From: Candidatus Levyibacteriota bacterium
Lineage (GTDB): Bacteria; Patescibacteriota; Microgenomatia; Levybacterales; UBA12049
Direction: 5' to 3'
Length of the DNA stretch: 41,409 nucleotides
Assembly: GCA_016180725.1 (NCBI GenBank)
Contig: JACPAR010000006.1
Location: forward strand, 1-41,409
Position numbers and translations under genes: made by a program
The notes under the pieces: model-generated
Told to the model about the DNA's origin: nothing
The model's input: only the letters and a program-made list of their open reading frames with translations
Databases searched by the model: none
In this document: in pieces, positions 6,864 through 14,860 of the stretch
Layout: every line of letters starts with the position of its first letter
Numbering within the stretch: position 1 is the stretch's first letter

Positions 6864-7491
6864 TCCGCAATTATTAAGAATAGGAAGTATGTACGATTGG
6901 AATAGTCGCTGGTTTGAGAAAAAGCGATATAAAGACGTGCTTTTGGAAGATTATAAATTAAGAAAAGCCTTTATGGATAGGTTAAAACCTGCCGGCGTAT
7001 CTAAAATAGAAATAGAACGTTCGATTAACAGCTTAAAAATTATTGCATTTGTATCCCGTCCGGGTATTGTTATTGGTAGAGCAGGAACAGGACTGGAAGA
7101 ACTTAAAAAGTTTTTACAAGCACAGTTGCCAAAAGGCACAAGCGTAAAAAACGCGCCAAAACTTGATATTAGAGTAGAGCCTGTAAAAGAGCCAAATCTT
7201 GACTCGTTTTTAGTTGCCAGAAATATTGCAGACCAGTTGGTAAAACGCCTTCCTCATAAAAGGGTTTTGGCTCAAGCAGCAAATAGGGCGATGGAATCGG
7301 GTGCAAAAGGGGTAAGAATTGTTTTATCAGGAAGAATTGGCGGAGCAGAAATAGGAAGAAGAGAAAAAATTCAGCTTGGAACAGTGCCTTTGTCAACGAT
7401 TAGAGAAAAGGTTCATTTTTCAAGCGTGCCATCTTTGACAAAAAAAGGATATATAGGCGTTAAGGTTTGGATAAACAAGCCAGATAAATAA
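6847..7491 (+). CDS. rpsC: 30S ribosomal protein S3 (uS3)
   Basis: 214 residues. MGQKVNPQLLRIG is the standard start. A KH domain has VSRPGIVIGRAGTGLEEL at about 68-85. The C-terminal S3 domain has VRIVLSGRIGGAEIGRRE. S3 lines the mRNA entry channel and has helicase activity on incoming mRNA. A GGAGG sequence lies upstream inside rplV. The 171-nt gap after it is filled with repeat modules. Confidence 0.97.
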   Translation: MGQKVNPQLLRIGSMYDWNSRWFEKKRYKDVLLEDYKLRKAFMDRLKPAGVSKIEIERSINSLKIIAFVSRPGIVIGRAGTGLEELKKFLQAQLPKGTSVKNAPKLDIRVEPVKEPNLDSFLVARNIADQLVKRLPHKRVLAQAANRAMESGAKGVRIVLSGRIGGAEIGRREKIQLGTVPLSTIREKVHFSSVPSLTKKGYIGVKVWINKPDK

Positions 7492-7493
7492 GT

Positions 7494-7657
7494 TAAAAGT
7501 TCAAAGTGCTCGCCTCGCGGCGAAGCGGGCAAAGTTCAAAGTAAAGGAAGGATTTATATATAAAATAAAGTACCTTCACTTTTAATACTTCGACTTCGCT
7601 CAGTATTATCCTGAGTACAATCGAAGGATAATTTTTAATTTTGAATTTTAAATTAAT
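7494..7657. repeat. Multi-module repeat spacer between rpsC and rplP
   Basis: In order: AAGTTC-type heptads (TTAAAAG, TTCAAAG); a GC module GCTCGCCTCGCGGCGAAGCG (7508 onward), whose relative lies inside map; more heptads AAAGTTC, AAAGTAA with a partner ACTTTATTTTATA-like arm; two overlapping CTTCG...CTCAG palindromes (7584-7607 with stem AATAC/GTATT, and 7606-7631 with stem TTATCC/GGATAA); and a final TTTTTAATTTTGAATTTT arm complementary to the first heptads. The whole can fold on itself and stops before the rplP ATG at 7663. Confidence 0.7.
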
Positions 7658-7662
7658 TTACT

Positions 7663-8067
7663 ATGTTAGTACCAAGAAGAGCAAAGTACAGAAAACAATT
7701 TAGAGGCAGAATGAAAGGAAACGCGCATAGCGGAACAAATGTTTCTTTTGGCGAATACGGATTGGTATCAGAAGAGCAGGCGTGGGTTACAAGCAGACAA
7801 ATAGAAGCAGCCAGACGCGCAATAACCCATTTTACCCAAAGAGGAGGAAGAGTTTGGATACGAATTTTTCCGGATAAGCCAATTACCAAAAAGCCGGCAG
7901 AAACCAGGATGGGAAGCGGAAAAGGAGACGTTTACGAATACGTTGCGGTTGTTAAGCCGGGCCGCGTGCTTTTTGAAATGGGAGGAGTAAGCAAAGAAAT
8001 TGCTCTTTCAGCGCTTCGCTTGGCTTCTCATAAGTTGTCTGTAAAAACAAAAGTTTTGGAGAAATAA
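7663..8067 (+). CDS. rplP: 50S ribosomal protein L16 (uL16)
   Basis: 134 residues. It starts at [16 protein letters not shown] and has the L16 segments [39 protein letters not shown] (split motif over residues 50-88), which binds near the tRNA acceptor arms. It is followed by rpmC after 4 nt. No Shine-Dalgarno sequence is seen; the spacer upstream is repeat-derived. Confidence 0.97.
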   Translation: MLVPRRAKYRKQFRGRMKGNAHSGTNVSFGEYGLVSEEQAWVTSRQIEAARRAITHFTQRGGRVWIRIFPDKPITKKPAETRMGSGKGDVYEYVAVVKPGRVLFEMGGVSKEIALSALRLASHKLSVKTKVLEK

Positions 8068-8071
8068 AACT

Positions 8072-8275
8072 ATGAAAACAAAAGTAAAAAAGGAATTACA
8101 TACAAAAACAATAGAAGAATTAAAAAGTTTGGTAAATCAAACAAGAGAAGAATTATCTAATTTAAAGCTTGAAAAGGTTAGAAAAAAGCTAAAGAATACA
8201 AGCTCTATTTTGCAAAAAAGAAAAGATATGGCAAGAATACTTACTATTTTAAACGAAAAGGAGGCAGAAAAATGA
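8072..8275 (+). CDS. rpmC: 50S ribosomal protein L29 (uL29)
   Basis: 67 residues, two-helix protein with ELKSLVNQTREELSNLKLEK and RKDMARILTILNEKE. This is the expected pattern for L29 near the exit tunnel. The stop overlaps the rpsQ ATG in an ATGA arrangement, implying translational coupling. Confidence 0.95.
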   Translation: MKTKVKKELHTKTIEELKSLVNQTREELSNLKLEKVRKKLKNTSSILQKRKDMARILTILNEKEAEK

Positions 8276-8637
8276 AAGCATTTGAAGGTGTTATTACGGC
8301 AAATAAAATGCAAAAAACAGTGGTTGTTGAAGTAAGCAGAAGATTGGAACATCCGTTGTATAAAAAAATTCTTAGAAGAAGCAAAAAATATAAAGCAGAC
8401 ACGGGAAGTTTTGAAGTTGCCTTTGGAGATAAGGTTAAGATTGCGCAAACGAGGCCGCTTTCTAAAGGAAAGTATTTTAAAGTGGTAGAAATAATTGGTA
8501 AAGGTTCTGTAATTGCTATACCTGAAATAATTGTGGAAGCAAAGAAAGAAAATGTGGCAGAGAAAACCGGCAGTCCTGTTAAAAAAGTCAGAAGAGTTAA
8601 GAAGACAGAAGTTCAAGTGGAGGAAAATAAAAAATGA
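8272..8637 (+). CDS. rpsQ: 30S ribosomal protein S17 (uS17) with C-terminal extension
   Basis: 121 residues, longer than the usual 80-90. The OB-fold core runs from [20 protein letters not shown] to the [18 protein letters not shown] segment near residue 80. A further 35-residue charged tail ([17 protein letters not shown] and beyond) is extra. The start overlaps rpmC and the stop overlaps rplN, both through ATGA. Confidence 0.95.
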   Translation: MKAFEGVITANKMQKTVVVEVSRRLEHPLYKKILRRSKKYKADTGSFEVAFGDKVKIAQTRPLSKGKYFKVVEIIGKGSVIAIPEIIVEAKKENVAEKTGSPVKKVRRVKKTEVQVEENKK

Positions 8638-9008
8638 TTCAACATAGAAGTATTTTAAAAGCAGCAGACAATTCTGGTGCAAAAACACTTATGGTTACTC
8701 ATATTTTTGGCGGATCAAAGAGAAAATTTGGCTATATAGGCGAGGTATTAAATTGCGTTGTAAAGGAAGCTTCTCCAACCGGTCAGGTTAAAGACGGTGA
8801 AGTTGTTAAAGCAGTTTTGGTTCGTGCCAGAAAAGAACATAAGCGAAGGGACGGTTCATACGTTCGGTTTTCTGATAATGCTGCGGTTGTAATCGATAAT
8901 CCAAAAGATAAAAACCCAAGAGGAACCAGAATTTTTGGACCAATTGCCAGAGAAGTAAAAGATAAAGGATTTGCAAAAATTGCCAGTATGGCAATAGAAG
9001 TCGTATAA
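8634..9008 (+). CDS. rplN: 50S ribosomal protein L14 (uL14)
   Basis: 124 residues. [39 protein letters not shown] and [14 protein letters not shown] are the expected L14 blocks. It forms an intersubunit bridge and contacts L19. The start overlaps the rpsQ stop. A short heptad run separates it from rplX. Confidence 0.97.
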   Translation: MIQHRSILKAADNSGAKTLMVTHIFGGSKRKFGYIGEVLNCVVKEASPTGQVKDGEVVKAVLVRARKEHKRRDGSYVRFSDNAAVVIDNPKDKNPRGTRIFGPIAREVKDKGFAKIASMAIEVV

Positions 9009-9010
9009 AA

Positions 9011-9040
9011 ATATTAAATAGCAAATAGTAAATATAGAAA
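9011..9040. repeat. Short 7-nt word run between rplN and rplX
   Basis: Four successive units AAATATT, AAATAGC, AAATAGT, AAATATA fill most of the 41-nt gap. The same AAATAGT word occurs in the rplC-rplD spacer. Only one arm is present here. Confidence 0.5.
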
Positions 9041-9049
9041 GAGTTTATT

Positions 9050-9355
9050 ATGAAATTAAAAAAAGGAGATGAAATCAAAGTTACAAGAGGAAAAGATAGA
9101 GGGAAAACAGGGAAGGTTGAAGAAGTTTTACCTAAAGATAATAAGATTTTGGTAACAGGTGTTAATCAATATAAAAGACACCTTAAAGCAAGGTCTCAAG
9201 GGCAAAAGTCAGAGATAGTAACTATTACAAAGCCATTACCAGTTTCTAACGTGCAACTTGTTTGTCCTAAATGCCACTTGCCAACCCGGGTAAAGTTTTC
9301 TTTACAAAATGACAACAAGCTAAGAGCTTGTAAAAAGTGTGATCAAATTATATGA
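9050..9355 (+). CDS. rplX: 50S ribosomal protein L24 (uL24) with C-terminal zinc ribbon
   Basis: 101 residues. The KOW motif KKGDEIKVTRGKDRGKTGKV opens the protein, and TKPLPVSNVQLVCP leads into a C-terminal CxxC...CxxC pair (VCPKCH and ACKKCD) that should bind zinc. It stops with TGA overlapping the rplE ATG (ATGA). TGA as stop here argues against a recoded TGA in this organism. Confidence 0.95.
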   Translation: MKLKKGDEIKVTRGKDRGKTGKVEEVLPKDNKILVTGVNQYKRHLKARSQGQKSEIVTITKPLPVSNVQLVCPKCHLPTRVKFSLQNDNKLRACKKCDQII

Positions 9356-9900
9356 GTAGTTTACAAAATAAATTTACAACAGAAATTATGGCAAATCTTA
9401 AAAAAGAGTTAGGAATTAAAAATTCCATGGCTGTTCCAAAGCTTTCTAGAATTGCAGTAAATATTGGTGTTAAGGGAGCACTTGTTGACTCAAAAAATAT
9501 AGAAAAGGCAAGCGCTGCTTTAGCCCAAATTACCGGTCAAAAACCAAAGGTAACAAGAGCAAAAAAATCAATTGCCTCTTTTAAACTAAGAGAAGACGAT
9601 GCGGTTGGAGTAATGGTAACACTTAGAGGTAAGAGAATGTATGACTTTCTTGAAAAGATTACATCAATAGTATTGCCAAGGCTAAGAGATTTTCATGGTG
9701 TAGACATTAACCAATTTGACAGCAGGGGCAATTATACATTGGGGTTTAAAGAATATACTGTTTTCCCCGAGATTGATCCGGGAAAAATTGATAAAATACA
9801 GGGACTGGAAATGACTGTTGTTACAACGGCAAAAGATAAAAAGGAGGGTATTGCGCTGCTTAAGGCACTCGGAATGCCTTTTAAGATAGTTCAAAGTTAA
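9352..9900 (+). CDS. rplE: 50S ribosomal protein L5 (uL5)
   Basis: 182 residues, normal length. AVPKLSRIAVNIGVKGA near residue 24, GQKPKVTRAKKSIASFKLRE, and VTLRGKRMYDFLEKI are L5 blocks. The 5S-rRNA-binding part ends in TVVTTAKDKKEGIALLKALG. The start overlaps rplX. It is followed by an 89-nt AT-rich repeat gap. Confidence 0.97.
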   Translation: MSSLQNKFTTEIMANLKKELGIKNSMAVPKLSRIAVNIGVKGALVDSKNIEKASAALAQITGQKPKVTRAKKSIASFKLREDDAVGVMVTLRGKRMYDFLEKITSIVLPRLRDFHGVDINQFDSRGNYTLGFKEYTVFPEIDPGKIDKIQGLEMTVVTTAKDKKEGIALLKALGMPFKIVQS

Positions 9901-9975
9901 AAATTCAAAGTGAAGGTACTTTATTTTAGAATAAAAATTCCTTAATTTTGCATTTTTAATTTTGAATTTTGAATT
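9901..9975. repeat. AT-rich heptad palindrome between rplE and rpsN
   Basis: The left side is AAATTCAAAGTGAAGG; the right side is a 7-nt run AATTTTG, CATTTTT, AATTTTG, AATTTTG, AATTGAA. The arms are near complements (AAATTCAAA against TTTGAATTT). It belongs to the same word group as the spacers before rplP and infA. Confidence 0.55.
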
Positions 9976-9989
9976 GAAGCAAAGCGATT

Positions 9990-10175
9990 ATGGCAAAAAA
10001 ATCTGATATAGTTAAATTTAAAAAAAAGCAGAAGTATCAAGTGAGAGCAAGAAACAGATGCAATATCTGCGGAAGAGCTCGCGCTTACATGCGCCGGTTT
10101 GGTTTGTGCCGTATGTGTTTTAGGGAATTAGCAGCAAAAGGTGAATTGCCAGGAGTAGTTAAAGCAAGCTGGTAA
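9990..10175 (+). CDS. rpsN: 30S ribosomal protein S14 type Z (uS14)
   Basis: 61 residues, the short zinc-binding form. Cysteines at 24, 27, 40 and 43 (CNIC and CRMC) form the zinc site. [20 protein letters not shown] is diagnostic. It sits between rplE and rpsH as usual; rpsH starts 8 nt later. Confidence 0.97.
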   Translation: MAKKSDIVKFKKKQKYQVRARNRCNICGRARAYMRRFGLCRMCFRELAAKGELPGVVKASW

Positions 10176-10183
10176 ATAATATT

Positions 10184-10576
10184 ATGAATTATCAAGTTGC
10201 AGATTTTGTTATAAGAATAAAGAATGCTTCTTTAGCAAGAAGAAGAAGGGTTAACATGCCCTTTTCAAATATTTCTAAAGCTATTGGTAAATTACTTGTT
10301 AAGGAAGGATTTTTAGAAGATATAAAAGAAGAAACAGCTGAAGGCAGAAAAATTTTAACAGCAAAAATAAAATATGAAAAAAGAAGTCCTGTAATGACAG
10401 ATGTAAAAGTAATTTCTAAGCCTTCTTTAAGAATTTATGCAAAAGCCGTAGATACCGCAAAAAAGAAAAAAAGAGGTTTTGGAACAACTGTTTTGTCGAC
10501 AAGCCAGGGACTTTTGACACAAAAAGATGCCAGGAAAAAAGGTATTGGTGGAGAGGTGTTATTTAGAATTTCATAG
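10184..10576 (+). CDS. rpsH: 30S ribosomal protein S8 (uS8)
   Basis: 130 residues. VADFVIRIKNASLARRRRV at the N-terminus, and the C-terminal GFGTTVLSTSQGLLTQKDAR with GIGGEVLFRIS, are S8 blocks. S8 binds 16S rRNA helix 21 and in many bacteria represses its own operon; no such site is evident here. rplF follows after 2 nt. Confidence 0.97.
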   Translation: MNYQVADFVIRIKNASLARRRRVNMPFSNISKAIGKLLVKEGFLEDIKEETAEGRKILTAKIKYEKRSPVMTDVKVISKPSLRIYAKAVDTAKKKKRGFGTTVLSTSQGLLTQKDARKKGIGGEVLFRIS

Positions 10577-10578
10577 TT

Positions 10579-11130
10579 ATGTCAAAGATTGGGAAAATGC
10601 CAGTTACAATACCAGAGGGAGTTACGGTAAGCGTTGAAAGAAACGTAGTTTCAACTAGTGGTTCTAAAGGCAATCTTACTTTTACTATTCCTCAAAGCGT
10701 TGAGGTAAAAATGGCGGAGGGAAAAGTAATAGTATCGCAAAAAGAGGAAAATGAAAAATCTGATAAAGCGTTGTTTGGTTTAACCAGAGCAACAATTGCG
10801 AATATGGTCAAAGGAGTTTCGCAGGGATTTGAAAAAAAGCTTGAGTTATCGGGTGTTGGCTACAGAGCGCAAGTTTCCGGAAGCGATCTTGTTTTATCGG
10901 TTGGTTTTTCGCATCCGGTTAAGATTAATAAAGCCGAAGGATTAAGCTTTTCGGTTGCAGAAAACGTTATTACAATAGCCGGGTCAGACAAAACCTTAGT
11001 AGGAGATATGGCAGCTAGGATAAGAAAAATTCGTCCACCAGAACCTTATAAAGGTAAAGGAATACGCTATGTTGGCGAAAGAATAAGAAGAAAAGCGGGT
11101 AAAGCTGCAAAAGCAGTAGGAACAAAATAG
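10579..11130 (+). CDS. rplF: 50S ribosomal protein L6 (uL6)
   Basis: 183 residues, two repeated L6 domains. SKIGKMPVTIPEGV opens the protein. GVGYRAQVSGSDLVLSVGFSHPV and the C-terminal PPEPYKGKGIRYVGERIRRK are diagnostic. It lies beside the GTPase-associated region of the 50S subunit. rplR starts 4 nt after the stop. Confidence 0.97.
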   Translation: MSKIGKMPVTIPEGVTVSVERNVVSTSGSKGNLTFTIPQSVEVKMAEGKVIVSQKEENEKSDKALFGLTRATIANMVKGVSQGFEKKLELSGVGYRAQVSGSDLVLSVGFSHPVKINKAEGLSFSVAENVITIAGSDKTLVGDMAARIRKIRPPEPYKGKGIRYVGERIRRKAGKAAKAVGTK

Positions 11131-11134
11131 AATT

Positions 11135-11479
11135 ATGAATAAGAAAGATAAAAAATTAAGAAGACAAAAAAGTGTCAGAAAAAAGATTAAAGGAACAAAA
11201 GTCAGACCAAGACTTTCTGTCTTTAGGTCAAATCGTTTAATTTATGCTCAAATTATTGATGATCAAAAGGGAGAAACAATAATTGGAGTTTCTGAAAAAG
11301 GTGTTGGTAAAGATGCAAAGCAAAAGAAAGAGCAAGCTTATGCACTTGGTGTGCTTTTGGCAAAAAAAGCTCTTGATAAAAAAATTAAAAAAGTAGTCTT
11401 TGACAGAGGAAGCTATGCTTATCATGGAAGAGTAGAAGCTTTAGCTTTGGGAGCAAGGGAAGGAGGATTGGAATTTTAA
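11135..11479 (+). CDS. rplR: 50S ribosomal protein L18 (uL18)
   Basis: 114 residues. A basic N-terminus, RPRLSVFRSNRLIYAQIID, and VVFDRGSYAYHGRVEALA near the C-terminus are the 5S-rRNA-binding L18 pattern. The last base of its stop is the first base of the rpsE ATG (TAATG), and a GGAGG lies just upstream for rpsE. Confidence 0.97.
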   Translation: MNKKDKKLRRQKSVRKKIKGTKVRPRLSVFRSNRLIYAQIIDDQKGETIIGVSEKGVGKDAKQKKEQAYALGVLLAKKALDKKIKKVVFDRGSYAYHGRVEALALGAREGGLEF

Positions 11480-11967
11480 TGAGAAGTTTTAATCAACAGG
11501 AAAGAAACCCGGAAGGTTTTGAAGAAAAAATTGTTCAGGTAAACCGCGTATCCAAAAAAACAAAAGGCGGAAACAAAATAGGATTTTCTGTTTTGGTTGT
11601 AGTTGGAGATAAAAACGGAAGAGTTGGGGTGGGTTTGGGTAAAGCACCGGATGTTTCTGCGGCAATTAAAAAAGGCGTATCTGTGGCAAGAAAGCATCTG
11701 ATAAAAGTTCCTATTATTAGAGATACCATACCATTTGAAATTTTAATTAAAGAAGGCGCAGCAAAGGTTTTGTTAAAACCGGCACCGCTTGGAAGCGGAG
11801 TTATTGCCGGAGGAGCAGTAAGAAGCGTAGTTGAGGCAGCGGGAATACACAATATTTCTTCAAAAGTATTGGGTACAGACAATCAAGCTTCTAATGTTTA
11901 TGCGACAATGAAAGCCTTAAAACAATTAGCAAATAGATATTACAGGTTTAAAGGTGGAGAAGTTTAA
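11479..11967 (+). CDS. rpsE: 30S ribosomal protein S5 (uS5)
   Basis: 162 residues. The N-terminal dsRNA-binding fold has EKIVQVNRVSKKTKGG and VGVGLGKAPDV. The C-terminal domain has GSGVIAGGAVRSVVEAAGI. S5 lines the mRNA entry site and affects accuracy. rplO follows after 7 nt, with no rpmD between; loss of uL30 is a known trait of CPR bacteria. Confidence 0.97.
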   Translation: MRSFNQQERNPEGFEEKIVQVNRVSKKTKGGNKIGFSVLVVVGDKNGRVGVGLGKAPDVSAAIKKGVSVARKHLIKVPIIRDTIPFEILIKEGAAKVLLKPAPLGSGVIAGGAVRSVVEAAGIHNISSKVLGTDNQASNVYATMKALKQLANRYYRFKGGEV

Positions 11968-11974
11968 ATAAAAA

Positions 11975-12415
11975 ATGAAACTACACAACAGTCCAAAAAT
12001 TACAACTAAAAGAAACCGCCGTCTTGGCCAGGGCCATGGGTCTGGTCGTGTTAAAACATCAGGTAGAGGAACAAAAGGTCAAAACGCAAGAAGCTCAAGG
12101 TCACTTTTATTTGAAGGAGGAGCTCTTTCTTTGATTAAGCGTCTTCCTTTTAGAAGAGGCAGAGGCAAAAATAAGGTTTTTAGAAAAAAACCATTGGTTA
12201 TTAATATAAAAGTACTGAACTTATTGCCAAAAAATAGTATAGTTAGTATAGAAACGCTTATAAAAAGTCATCTTGTTGATGACAAAGATGCAAAAGCATA
12301 CGGAGTAAAAATTCTTGGAGATGGGGCGCTTAACGTACCTTTAACCATTAAGCTTCCTGTTTCCAAAAGTGCAAGAGAAAAAATAGAAAAAGCGGGTGGA
12401 AAAATAGAATTGTAA
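11975..12415 (+). CDS. rplO: 50S ribosomal protein L15 (uL15)
   Basis: 146 residues. The Gly/Arg-rich N-terminal arm RRLGQGHGSGRVKTSGRGTK is typical, followed by LPFRRGRGKNK and the globular C-terminal part ending in KAGGKIEL. It directly precedes secY by 16 nt, as in most bacteria. Confidence 0.96.
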   Translation: MKLHNSPKITTKRNRRLGQGHGSGRVKTSGRGTKGQNARSSRSLLFEGGALSLIKRLPFRRGRGKNKVFRKKPLVINIKVLNLLPKNSIVSIETLIKSHLVDDKDAKAYGVKILGDGALNVPLTIKLPVSKSAREKIEKAGGKIEL

Positions 12416-12431
12416 ATTATAGTTTTATTAG

Positions 12432-13718
12432 ATGGAAAATTATCTCGCAATTTTTAGAAATAGCATAAAATCACCGGATATCCGCCGCAAGATTTTGTTT
12501 ACCGCATTTATCTTTTTAATATTTAGAATTTTCGCTCACATTCCTGTTGCCGGAGTAAACGTGGCCAGTTTAAAAAATCTTTTTGCTCAAAACCAATTTT
12601 TAGGGCTTTTAGATATTTTTTCCGGCGGAACTTTAGCAAACTTTTCGGTTATGGCGCTTGGACTTAACCCGTATATTAATGCTTCGATTATTTTACAGCT
12701 TTTAACACTTGTTTTTCCAAAACTAGAAGAATTATCAAAAGAAGGAGAATCAGGTAGGCAGAAAATTAACCAATACACGAGAATAATTACAGTGCCTTTG
12801 GCTTGTCTTCAGGCAATCGGAATGTATGCACTTTTAAGAAGTCAAAATATTATTGGTCTTCTTCCGCCTATTTACCTAATCTCTTTTATAATAACAATGA
12901 CGGCAGGCACGATGTTGCTCGTTTGGCTTGGAGAACTTATTTCCGAGAAAGGGATTGGTAACGGGATATCAATTCTTATTTTTGCGGGTATAGTTGGCAG
13001 AGTTCCTGTTGTACTTGGTCAAACAGCTTCAACCACGACCGGTGAAAATCTTATGAGTGTTTTAGTATTTGTTGTGATGGGGCTTTTGGTGGTTGCCTCA
13101 ATTGTGCTTATGAATGAAGCTACAAGACAAATAACAGTTTATTACGCAAAAAGAGTCAGAGGGAATAAAATGTACGGCGGACAATCTACTCATTTACCAC
13201 TAAGATTAAATCAGGCAGGAGTAATTCCAATAATCTTTGCCGTATCGCTTGTTTTACTTCCTTCTCTTATTGCGAATTATTTAAGCGCATCAAAGAATGT
13301 TTTTTTACATAACATGGCATTGTCTATTTCTTCCTGGTTTAATCCTTCCGGAATGTTTTATAATGTTTTGTATTTTCTTTTGGTAGTTGGGTTCACATAT
13401 TTTTATACGGCAGTTATTTTTAATCCTAAAAAAATTGCTGAGGAAATACAAAAATATGGAGGATTTATTCCGGGTATTAGGCCGGGAACGCCGACCGCTC
13501 AATACCTTAACTATATTTTAACCAGAATAACTTTGGCCGGAGCAATATTTTTAGGCATTATTGCGATTTTTCCAACAATTGCCAGGGGTATAACAGGTGT
13601 TCAAACGCTTTTACTAGGAGGAACAGGAATTTTAATTGTTGTGTCGGTAGTACTTGAAAGTGTTAGGGCAATCGAAGCACAGCTTGTAATGAGAAGTTAC
13701 GACAAATATACCCAATAA
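12432..13718 (+). CDS. secY: Preprotein translocase subunit SecY
   Basis: 428 residues with about ten hydrophobic segments. The first cytosolic stretch [25 protein letters not shown] is classic (residues 19-43). A plug region [20 protein letters not shown] and [13 protein letters not shown] follow. The loop [13 protein letters not shown] near residue 350 binds ribosome and SecA. It forms the Sec channel in the inner membrane. adk starts 3 nt after the stop. Confidence 0.97.
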   Translation: MENYLAIFRNSIKSPDIRRKILFTAFIFLIFRIFAHIPVAGVNVASLKNLFAQNQFLGLLDIFSGGTLANFSVMALGLNPYINASIILQLLTLVFPKLEELSKEGESGRQKINQYTRIITVPLACLQAIGMYALLRSQNIIGLLPPIYLISFIITMTAGTMLLVWLGELISEKGIGNGISILIFAGIVGRVPVVLGQTASTTTGENLMSVLVFVVMGLLVVASIVLMNEATRQITVYYAKRVRGNKMYGGQSTHLPLRLNQAGVIPIIFAVSLVLLPSLIANYLSASKNVFLHNMALSISSWFNPSGMFYNVLYFLLVVGFTYFYTAVIFNPKKIAEEIQKYGGFIPGIRPGTPTAQYLNYILTRITLAGAIFLGIIAIFPTIARGITGVQTLLLGGTGILIVVSVVLESVRAIEAQLVMRSYDKYTQ

Positions 13719-13721
13719 TTT

Positions 13722-14285
13722 ATGAAAATTATTCTAATTGGTATACAGGGAGCCGGAAAATCAACGCAGGGAAACCTGCTTTCCGAAAAACTCAAAGTCC
13801 CCTATCTCTCAACCGGGCATATTTTTAGGGAAATGGCAAAAGAGCACACGCCTAATGGACGATACATAAAAGAAGTTATGAATGCAGGATATCTTATACC
13901 AGATGAAAAAACACTAGAGATTGTTAGTGAGTATTTAACCCGGCCCGAATATGAAAAAGGTTATATTCTTGATGGATTTCCCAGAACAATTGTTCAGGTA
14001 GAAGCATTTAAAAACGGTATAGATTACGTTATATACTTAAAGGTTTCTGACAAAGAAGCTCTATGGCGACTTTCCGATAGAACTGGAGAAAACAGAGAAG
14101 ATGATACTCTTGTAGCAATCAGAAAGCGTATTGATCTTTTTCACAGGTTTACGGAGCCCGTTTTGGACTACTACCATAAAAAAGGGATTCTAATTGAAGT
14201 TGATGGCGAAAAACCAATAGAAGAAATACACAAAGAAATAATGGAAAAAATACAAAGTAAATCAGAAGGAACAACAGTAAAGTGA
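13722..14285 (+). CDS. adk: Adenylate kinase, short-LID type
   Basis: 187 residues. The P-loop GIQGAGKST is at 7-15, the AMP-binding TGHIFREMA follows, and YILDGFPRT is the characteristic Adk motif. The LID region is the short form (RLSDRTGENREDD, about residues 118-130), without the extended zinc-type insert. It interconverts ATP+AMP and 2 ADP. The stop overlaps the next gene by GTGA. Confidence 0.93.
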   Translation: MKIILIGIQGAGKSTQGNLLSEKLKVPYLSTGHIFREMAKEHTPNGRYIKEVMNAGYLIPDEKTLEIVSEYLTRPEYEKGYILDGFPRTIVQVEAFKNGIDYVIYLKVSDKEALWRLSDRTGENREDDTLVAIRKRIDLFHRFTEPVLDYYHKKGILIEVDGEKPIEEIHKEIMEKIQSKSEGTTVK

Positions 14286-14860
14286 AAGAAGAATCTTCGC
14301 AAAAGTTAATTTTAACTTTTGTTGGTATGCCAGGTGCCGGAAAAACGCAAGCTGCGACTTATCTTGTGCAGAAAAATATTCCATTTGTAAGATTTGGAGA
14401 GGTAACGGATGAGGGATTAAGAGATCTGGGTTTGCCCTATACACCGGAAAACGAAAGAATGTATAGGGAAAAAATACGCCAAGAGCTTGGTATGGCAGCA
14501 TATGCAATAAGATCAAAGTCCAAAATAGAGAATTTGTTAAAGGAAAATAATGTTATCGCAATTGATGGTCTTTACTCTTGGGAAGAATATGTATTTTTAA
14601 AAAAGGAATTCCCAAATCTTACTTTAATCCATATTTTTGCAGAACCAAAGATAAGATATCAACGGCTTGCAGCTCGGAGAATCCGTCCGGTATCGGTAGA
14701 AAAAGGCTACGATAGGGATGTAACGGAAATAGAAAATCTCAATAAAGGCGGACCGATTGCAATAGCAGATTTTTGCATCATTAACAACGGAGATATTTTT
14801 GATAATCTTTATAAACAAATAGATGAGGTTTTATTTAAACTGGGAGTAAATAAATCATGA
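14282..14860 (+). CDS. P-loop nucleotide kinase-like protein (dephospho-CoA-kinase/UPF0200-like)
   Basis: 192 residues, GTG start overlapping the adk stop. The P-loop GMPGAGKTQAA is at about 15-25. VIAIDGLYSWEEYVFLKKEF corresponds to a Walker B-like and substrate region, and RYQRLAARRIRP supplies LID-type arginines. The layout resembles archaeal UPF0200 and dephospho-CoA kinase-like proteins rather than canonical CoaE (family call from motifs; moderate). Its stop overlaps map (ATGA), so it is translationally coupled to adk and map. The true substrate is unknown. Confidence 0.65.
   Translation: MKEESSQKLILTFVGMPGAGKTQAATYLVQKNIPFVRFGEVTDEGLRDLGLPYTPENERMYREKIRQELGMAAYAIRSKSKIENLLKENNVIAIDGLYSWEEYVFLKKEFPNLTLIHIFAEPKIRYQRLAARRIRPVSVEKGYDRDVTEIENLNKGGPIAIADFCIINNGDIFDNLYKQIDEVLFKLGVNKS

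Noticed and set aside
8137-8688. Minus-strand ORF of 183 codons opposite rpmC-rpsQ
   Set aside because: Phe/Leu-rich shadow of AAA/AAG-rich ribosomal genes; no ribosome binding site or family signal.
9353-9355. Recoded TGA (code 25) as in some CPR lineages
   Set aside because: rplX, rpmJ and rpsQ end properly at TGA, with the next gene starting in overlap or nearby, so TGA is a stop here.
11967-11975. A cryptic rpmD (L30) between rpsE and rplO
   Set aside because: The gap is only 7 nt, leaving no room for the gene.
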